A stretch of DNA of 64,000 nt, from positions 1 through 64,000 of the forward strand of contig WHUX01000023.1 in the NCBI GenBank assembly GCA_015179025.1, written 5' to 3'. A model generated the notes under the pieces. It was not told the origin of the DNA. It made no database searches and worked only from the letters and a program-made list of their open reading frames with translations. The stretch is from Terfezia claveryi. Its lineage: Eukaryota; Ascomycota; Pezizomycetes; Pezizales; Pezizaceae. Below are positions 57,201 to 64,000 of this stretch, in pieces (position 1 is the first letter of the stretch; each line of letters begins with the position of its first letter). Both the position numbers and the translations under genes were made by a program.

Positions 57201-60117
57201 GGAGGAGGGTGTATATCTTAGGCTGCATCATTTGTGGGCTTGCCTGGAGGAGGATAGTCGAGTGGTAGGTCAACGCTGTAGCTCGTTGGCGGCGGTGAGG
57301 GGAATAATTAGGAGAACACATGACCTCTCGATGTTGTGCGCCATGCATACAGTATGAGGATCTCCCTGTCCAGATGCAACATCAGACAAGGGCATACATA
57401 TGTAAGCTGAACTGTTCTGGGAACTGCCGTTGGCGGTACCTAGCCGCTTGGTAAAGGCCTTGCGAGATAGGTAGACTGACCGTGTGTAGCAGGAATAGTT
57501 CTATCCGATCTGAAGGTGTTCCGGAAGGCAGAAACATTATGGATGATAGATAAGACAATTATAGGAAAAATAGAGCCAAAGTATCATCATGCAGGGGACA
57601 ATAATACTAGTAGAACAGGCTACATGGCAAGCTCGTAGTGATTGGCACCAACTGCACAAAGCTACACTTCTCTGCTCTGTGAATCGAGCCTCGATAGTTT
57701 TCAGAGTAACTTCTTTTTTTAAAAAAAAAAAAAAGCCGCGTCGATCCGTTGAATTCCTTCTAGTATATTCGAGAACAAGTTAAACAATTCCGAGACTAAT
57801 ATCGAGCCTCATGGCATTAAGGGATGTTCTCCTATATCATGTTTTTAACTAGTCTGGTTTTACCATGGTGATGAATCGCGTAAAGCCACCGTGATCGGCA
57901 AGGTCTTTAAAAGACCTCAGTGACCATCTAACCACGGCAGGGACCAAGTTAGTTCTCATGGCTTTGATATTCGTTCCCCGGAAAATGTCTATCTGGTGCC
58001 TTATAGTTAGCCTGCTGACAAGTTGAAGAATCGTCCATATATATATGTACCGAAATGCTGCATGAAACGAGATTCTCGTCCGGTTATCCATGGACGCCCG
58101 CCCACAGCTTGCCTGGGATGATTGGCAATATAGTGCATGGTCATTATGGTCAGTGGATTCTCGCACTGCCTTGTAGGTTTAAGAGGAGCTCGAAAGTGAG
58201 GCAGCCTGGAGTGAGGCGTCAAGGAAAGTCACAGCAAAACCCGCTTGCCCAAGCTCATGCTCGAGGTGACAATCTGCGTTGCCTACTTCCCTACTCGGGT
58301 AGTCACTACCGCATAGAGCTTAGTGGTTCGAAAACAGTGGCAATATCTTGGATGCATGTGGGGCCAAAATATCAGACGTATCGGAACCGATCATTCATCA
58401 GGGGGTATATTTGCTGGCTGTGATTCGTTGTTTCGCATATGTATGTACATATTAGATACCAAATACCATCAAAAATGACGCTAAGTGTCTGAAGTTGGTC
58501 GTAATTATCTTGGTGAAGTGCTCAGAAACAGGTGGTATGCGCATGCGATCTAGCATTGACTCCACTTTTGTTGGCTGCATACGGAGAACCTAGGATTCAC
58601 GATCAACTTTGCTGCGTTGGTCCAAGTTCTAAGTTGGCTGGCTATTCACAGATTCGGAACAACGAACAGACACAGCCAAGTCTGCAGTAACAGCGAGCGC
58701 AACCCACAGGAGCAACTATCGTGGCAACGAGGGGAAATTCAAACCAAACCACCATATGCACCACAGTTTCGTAGTCGTTAATCATGAGCCTCACTGTATA
58801 ACTCGCTCATGATCACACAGCACAGCGGATGATGAACACACGGCATTGCAACAGAAAAACAACAAAACAGTGCGCACTGCGCACTACGGTAAGCTGTGTT
58901 GTTTTGCTGTTATTGTTTTTTTTTATTTTAAATCCGCGTGGCGGGCGTGTGATCAATCCACCTGCATCGAATCGTCAATCCCACATTGGACTGAAGTTAA
59001 TATACCAAGCACGGCCGCAGCTGCTGCTCCTGCATGCACAGCCCAATTGTCAAAACACAAAAACAATACTGATGAATAGACAGCTAGCAGATCATGCCCA
59101 GCAACTGCACGAGAAGCCCAGGAATCCGTCCATTTTACCCTATAGGCCGGATCGATATATTGTGGTTTTAAGGCTCCACAGGCATCTTGTGTGCCTAAGA
59201 GGTCGCTAAGCAGGTGCATGTACAATATGTACCTAGGGGACGTCGCTGATTATGTACTCAAGTTCAAGATACATGGGTTTACTGCACCATCCAATAACAA
59301 TTAGTCTGATTCCTGACAGGAGATGAAGTTGAGCAGATGTTTTGTCGCTCAGATCGATCTCATGAGTACTTTGGGGGAACTTTGGACAGATTTAGATACT
59401 CACTCGTCCTCTCCTAGATGCACATCATTCCCTAATCGAGCAAATTTCCTCGTTGAGCTATATGCAATCACTACAGCTTGAGGGCAATTACAATGCATGT
59501 ACGATATCTATGCACGACAAAAAAAGTCCCCCATTTTTAAACCAATCAGAGTCAGTTTTAAGCTTGATCATAATTCAACCAGGTATATGTGGAGGACTTG
59601 CTGTAGCTCATATTCCCAATCGCTCGAAAGCCGAACGGGTTCCACCGAGCAGAACTGCCGTGAAAAGTGAGCATGCATGTATGTAAGACCAGATGACACT
59701 CGGTGGGCACATGTACACATTGGCTGCTGACAGTACATAGACTCAATCCAGCATATTTCTGTATGCTCTACGTGGGGAACGATTCAACTTTCCATCGGAG
59801 GTCTGATGGAAAGCGTGATAACACAGCGCCGATCACCTGAAAAGGAATTATGTACCATGCTAATTTATCTCAATCGCGAACCCAAAGTTCTGGGGCCTAG
59901 TTCGTTAAACCGTGCTAGGGAAAATAAACATTGCCCAGTGGAAAAAACGACCTAGGCAAGGTATGCCCTGAAGGGAGTAAAGTACTAGTTCCATTTATTT
60001 TTCTTATCCAATAGCACAAGCCTACCTCTCAATCTCCCCACGTCCACCTAGTTCCCATGTCAACTTTTATCCAGCCAACCCGGTTTTCACCTCCCAACTT
60101 CCGAAGGGCCAATCAAC
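54240..60117. other. 5.9-kb gap without a supported gene
   Basis: Short frames only (for example 55394-55842 minus and 58829-59209 plus), none with a known domain or convincing splice structure. It contains motif copies at 56287-56303, 56904-56919 and 57848-57861, a 15-bp tandem at 56998-57042, a T7-A14 palindromic run near 57714-57734, and a GTCTG microsatellite at about 54430-54445. It may hold non-coding transcripts or old insertions; the sequence alone does not decide. Confidence 0.5.
56998..57042 (+). repeat. 15-bp tandem, three copies
   Basis: CACGTTCCTTTGGCA, CACGTCCCTTTGGCT and CACGTCACCTTGGCT in direct succession. One or two changes between neighbours. Confidence 0.8.
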
Positions 60118-61899
60118 TTAACCGAGGAAGGTCTCAACTAATTCCCCAAATCCACCGTCAAGGACACGGTGGTGAGCGCAGTCACCAGGTGTCAAGGGTT
60201 CGTTTCCTGGTCGAACAACAATCATAGAGTTCATGCCTGCAGCTTTTGCTGCCTCAACCTCTGTAGACAATTAGACCGTTAGCTAAATTCGCCATGATAT
60301 TGAAGTAAACTCTTTTGAGATGTCGATACGACATTCTAAATCGAGGATTGTCATGAAGTTCGCAGGCCTCAAATAATCTTCTTTCAGGGACTCACTAGCG
60401 AGGGCCAATAGCTCTCTTTCTCCATAGCACGCTAGTTGAGGCAGGCCCTACTATGAATTCAAGGACTACACATCTCTCTACATACCTTTGACGTTATCGC
60501 TCAGAAAGAGCCATTCCTCAGGTAGAATTTTCATATCCTCCGCTATATTTCTATAGCTTTGGGGGTCTTGCTTCATCCCTGCATTAACAGTATCATAATA
60601 TCCCGTGAGATATGGTGTCATATCGCCATTCTCCAAATCAACTATACCTGTGTGGCGGAAGAGCAGCTTCTGGGCTGCCACAGAACCAGAGGAGTATATT
60701 ATGACATTCAGGCCTTTTTCCCGAACCCATATATTGATTGCAGGGAAGACATCTGGATATATCGGAGCCTTAATGGAACCATCCTCGTAGCCGGCACGCC
60801 AGAGAAGACCTAAAACCAGCACATTTGATATGACGACAACGTCAGAGCTTTGTACCATTTGTAGAAGATAAGATGGTAATCGGGTAGGGGGAGGGCACAT
60901 AGGCGAAGGAAGTTTCCCAATGTGGTACCGCGAATAGGAGGCGTCTAAGGGTGTGGTGTGACAGTGACCTGAACCCATGTTCGGCGGGGCTATGGTGTGC
61001 TTATGCAACCCTCAACGATCCATCCATTCCGTATGCAGTTCAGAGCGCATGAAAGATGTGTTTGATCTGCACTCCGCATCACTCTTCCACGCGGAGCTAA
61101 GAAACATGAGCTCGGAGAATCGCACTCCATGTGTCTGGCGATTGCCGTTACCCCACAATTTAGTGTCCCCTCACTCTCCCGTACACCATGGTTCCAAGCA
61201 GGCGAGGGGTCAAAGCGTGACTGATAAGGGAAGTCAAATCAATTTGTTACCTTGCAAGTTCTTCAAACAGGTAACCTTGACATCCTTCTCAGTGAGCTCA
61301 CGCACATACGACTGGAGCGCTGCTGGTGATTCTTGTGCATGTTCGGGAAAAGCGGCTTTGTAGGGGGCGAAATCAGGTGAACTCCAGTTTTTCTTTAGGA
61401 ACTTTGGAAGAGTATTAAGCGCGTAAGGGAACTAGTGATGCACTGTCAATTAATGAGGTGTGGGCGTTTGCCGTCTGTGACATCAACGAGTGTCAAAAAG
61501 TCTCGAAACGATTGATTGGACTCATTCCTAAGCTACGTGCCACAATTTTGTGTCTCACCCACCGAGCCCGGTGGGAGGCCCGCAACCATGGTGCTGGAGA
61601 GTAGAAACAACAGAAGTGACAGGAGGTTATGCCGGTCTTACCAAAACATCTCGCACAAAGCTTATGGAGCACACGGTGCCTAACAATAGCAGTATGGATA
61701 ACAGTTTAGATGTGATAGCAACAATCGAAAGTTTTGGGGGACGAACCCTCTAACAATAAGCACAGATATGTAAGCCAAGAGACGTTATGCAGAACTAGCT
61801 AACAAATTGCACTTAAACATTTTGTGTGTGTTATCTACGTGGAAATAGCGACTCACCAATGTCCAATAACACGGCTTTGATGGAACCTTCAGCGGCCAT
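60118..61899 (-). CDS. UTR4: Enolase-phosphatase E1 (methionine salvage)
   Basis: HAD-superfamily enzyme of the methionine salvage pathway: enolises and dephosphorylates 2,3-diketo-5-methylthiopentyl-1-phosphate to the acireductone. Exons on the minus strand: 61899-61857, a predicted 3-nt microexon 61749-61747, 61679-61642, 61431-61251, 60809-60486 and 60260-60118, giving 243 residues (yeast Utr4 has 227). Motif I is DIEGTVC (D13, E15); its EG exists only if the microexon is used. Motif II is IIYSSGS (about 125-131). A conserved lysine is in AGMKQD, and motif IV is FLSDNVKEVEAAKAAG. Also characteristic are LFPYALNTLPKFLKKNW and LLWRAGYEDGSIKAPIYPDV. Every other junction is GT-AG and frame-consistent. 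Family identity is certain; the first intron structure is the open point. Confidence 0.93.
61747..61749 (-). other. Predicted 3-nt microexon of UTR4
   Basis: On the minus strand TTATTGTTAG precedes AGG, and GTTCGT follows, so AGG can be an exon between a 107-nt and a 67-nt intron. Including it turns DIGT into DIEGT, the invariant motif I of this enzyme family. Without it the frame is still open but a catalytic-site residue is missing. Confidence 0.55.
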
Positions 61900-62335
61900 A
61901 TTCTATGCGTTCGGTGGATTCTTGGGCGTGAGTGACGGGGAAATGGTATCGAAGCTGAGGGCGCCGAATTGGTTTCAACAGGGTCTTTATTTTGGCAGCC
62001 AAGCATGCACGAAGTAATTCGGCGGGGTAGTTCGATGAGATGGAGCTAGGTCCAAGTGATGAGCACCCGCTGAAACGAAGCAAAAGAAAAAACAAATGAA
62101 CCAATCATATACGGAGTAGTTGCACACCATTCACACCAAAGAAGATGCAATGCAATGCAAAAGCCAAATGTTATGATGCCACATAGCACCATTAAGCTTG
62201 CCTGGCATTCTTGCTCATAACAGATTAATATTGCGCGCAAAGCCGTAAGGGCTACCCTTGCAAGCCTACTAGTGAGCAGCCACCGTCTAGTGCACACCCC
62301 TGCAAAAACCCCTGCAACAGCGTCTCCAGCCACAA
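61900..62335. other. Upstream of UTR4
   Basis: Promoter side of UTR4. The minus-strand frame 62046-62333 is hydrophobic but matches nothing recognised. No gene called. Confidence 0.5.
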
Positions 62336-62790
62336 CTCATGATATATCAGGAGCCTAGTGATTCTGGCTAAATGCATATCCATAGAAACGAGTACGCTCT
62401 ACAATATGGTTATGCTCATATCCCACCAAAATCAAGTGAAGACCCAATATCCCCCCCTTCCAATATGGCCTCCCCGAAGACCTACCCCCACCCCCTCAAC
62501 CACCCGTATAGGCCAGGTACCCAGCGGGTGAGCCAATGACGACTAGAAGGTTATTTCCTGGTATCTATATTCATTTCAAAACAGCCTCTAGGGCAGCAGC
62601 CTTGAATATGATGGAATGGTATGCAATCAAAAAAAACCCAAAACGAGCTATTTTAAGAATTTACTAAATTTGCTCTTTCTATGCTATCCTGGACCCTAAC
62701 CTTTCCCCTTTCTATAACCACTACTCCGCAGCATTGTCAATTACTATGGAGAGGCCTCCAATAGCTCTAAAAGCTCCAATACCCCCTCTT
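62336..62790 (+). repeat. Long inverted repeat, left arm
   Basis: Pairs with 63544-64000. The outer 266 bp (62336-62601) match 63736-64000 inverted at roughly 85 percent by eye, including GCCTCTAGGGCAGCAGCC, TGACGACTAGAAGG and TATAGGCCAGGTACCCAGCG. The inner part (62602-62790) is more divergent but still alignable around GCTCTAAAAGCTCCAAT. Confidence 0.85.
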
Positions 62791-63543
62791 TGGCCTTCAT
62801 GGGTTGCTTGTAATTGGGGGGTTTCTAAGGTTGTTGCAACCCCCTCATTTCAACCATTTGTTCCCCATCATCGATATTTCCCAATATCTAAGTACCCGCC
62901 AGTAGGCGAGCATAGTCTGATTAATCGAGCATTAGTCTAACGTCAGCCTGGTGTGCCTGACCTACTATCTAGCTAGTATCCACTATAGCGTCCTTGTTCC
63001 AACCGGACTATATAGGCAGCGCCCAATCTAGCGTCCAACCTAGTGTCCAGCCTAGTGCCAACCTATATACCGAGCATTTAACTCAGTGCTCTACCAACTG
63101 TTCTGCGTTGGTCGGGTTCGAGACTACTGCGTTGGTATTGGTAATGCTTTAGCACTCTCGTAGGGGTCTCTAATACTAGTAGCTCTAGAACTCCAATACC
63201 CCCCCCCTAATTCTGGGCTCCAATAGCCGCTTTTATCACCTTTCTCGAGGCATTTTTCAAGCTCTGGAGGAGAGTTCGGATCAGGCGGATCTAGGAATGA
63301 GACTAGATCTAGGAGGGCATAAATAAGGTGTATTTGGTTAATTGGATAATAGCTCTCGGATTTGCTTATTTGGGAGATTAGTACCCCGAATTGAGGCCAT
63401 TGTTACCATTTTGCACGCTCCACCTTCAGTGCTTGAGGTAGATGCTAGGCATAGGTCTCCTAGTTGTTATAGGCCTATTTGTGCAATATTTGGTGTATAG
63501 GTAGAGGGAGTAGCTGTTAGGAGGATAGTTCTTGAAGGGAGGC
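62791..63543. other. Spacer of the long inverted repeat
   Basis: About 750 bp without a supported gene. A further degenerate copy of the GCTCCAATA-rich inner arm is at about 63165-63225. A tRNA D-arm-like string occurs on the minus strand at 63075-63105, but no tRNA can be built around it. Confidence 0.5.
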
Positions 63544-64000
63544 AGTATTGGAGCTATTGGAGCTTTTAGAGCGATTAGGGACCTCTCCGTAGTGATTGAG
63601 AATGCTGTAGAGGGGCAGGTTGCAGAAGGGGAAGGTGGAGAGTTCAGACTAGCATATATAAAGTAAGTTAGTTAATTCTGAAAATAGTTTATTTTGGAGC
63701 GCTGTTGTAGATTGTATAAATTTTGGTCATATTGGTGGCTGCTGCCCTAGAGGCTGTTATAACATGAATATAGATACCAGAAAATGGCCTTCTAGTCGTC
63801 ATAGGCTTACCCGCTGGGTACCTGGCCTATACGAGTGGTTGAGAGGGTGGGGGTGGGTCTTCGGGAAGGTCATGTTGGAAAGGGGAATATTGGGTCTTCA
63901 GTTGATCTTGGTGGGATGTGAGCGTAACCATGTTGTAGAGCGTACTCATTTTCATAGATATGTATTTAGTCAGAATCACTATGCTCATGATATCTCACGA
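63544..64000 (-). repeat. Long inverted repeat, right arm (runs off the window)
   Basis: Reverse complement of 62336-62790 with substitutions and small gaps. Similarity continues up to the last base, so the outer boundary lies beyond the window. Confidence 0.85.

Noticed and set aside
58829..59209. 126-codon plus-strand open frame
   Set aside because: Composition looks random, it overlaps a minus frame, and no domain is visible.
63060..63135. tRNA-like strings (AGTTGGTAGAGC on minus, GGGTTCGAGAC on plus)
   Set aside because: The D-arm-like and T-arm-like pieces are on opposite strands and no acceptor stem pairs; not a tRNA gene.

Overview
The window looks like a stretch of a transposon-rich filamentous ascomycete genome (Pezizomycotina; a truffle-like, repeat-swollen genome would fit, but the genus cannot be read from the sequence). 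The evidence is short GT-AG introns (46-147 nt), fungal-type class V myosin, SKP1, RAD23, eIF6 and enolase-phosphatase proteins, chromodomain Ty3/Gypsy retrotransposons, and a Fot1/pogo-type DNA transposon.

Bases 1-29,000 are a transposon nest. Element A (minus strand, enters from the left edge, ends at 10569) is split by element B (plus, 3604-9864, 5-bp target duplication GCATA). About 2 kb of very A+T-rich DNA follows, then a Fot1/pogo-like element (12587-14798, 42-bp terminal inverted repeats, TA duplication). Element C (plus, 14859-28989, duplication TCTAT) has its right LTR split by composite D/E (minus, 20858-28917, duplication TATGT). In D/E an LTR and gag of a second subfamily sit inside the first, and only one pol is left. 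All are decayed by C-to-T/G-to-A stops and small indels. They share a chromodomain after integrase, a -1 frameshift heptamer at the gag/pol junction, and a primer-binding site complementary to the predicted 5' end of their own transcript, which suggests Tf1/sushi-type self-priming.

After a second A+T-rich block (to about 29700) comes a gene island. Plus strand: a class V myosin (31790-37169), RAD23 (50660-52210) and eIF6/TIF6 (52931-54239). Minus strand: SKP1 (38309-39116), an AT-hook coiled-coil protein (39893-41167, possibly continuing to 39706), a four-helix membrane protein of unknown function (45882-47615) and enolase-phosphatase E1 (60118-61899). These are independently transcribed housekeeping genes with no operon-like organisation; SKP1 and RAD23 both act in ubiquitin-proteasome turnover, but nothing in the layout links them.

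The gaps between island genes hold no gene I can support. They do hold a recurring short sequence (core TAGTCTGGTTGGCACAA and its complement, at least ten places), which forms the inverted ends of one 146-bp MITE-like unit, and a long inverted repeat at the right edge (62336-62790 and 63544-64000). The least expected gene-level signals are a predicted 3-nt microexon in the enolase-phosphatase gene, two GC-AG introns in RAD23, and a homopolymer that may hide the last exon of the AT-hook gene.
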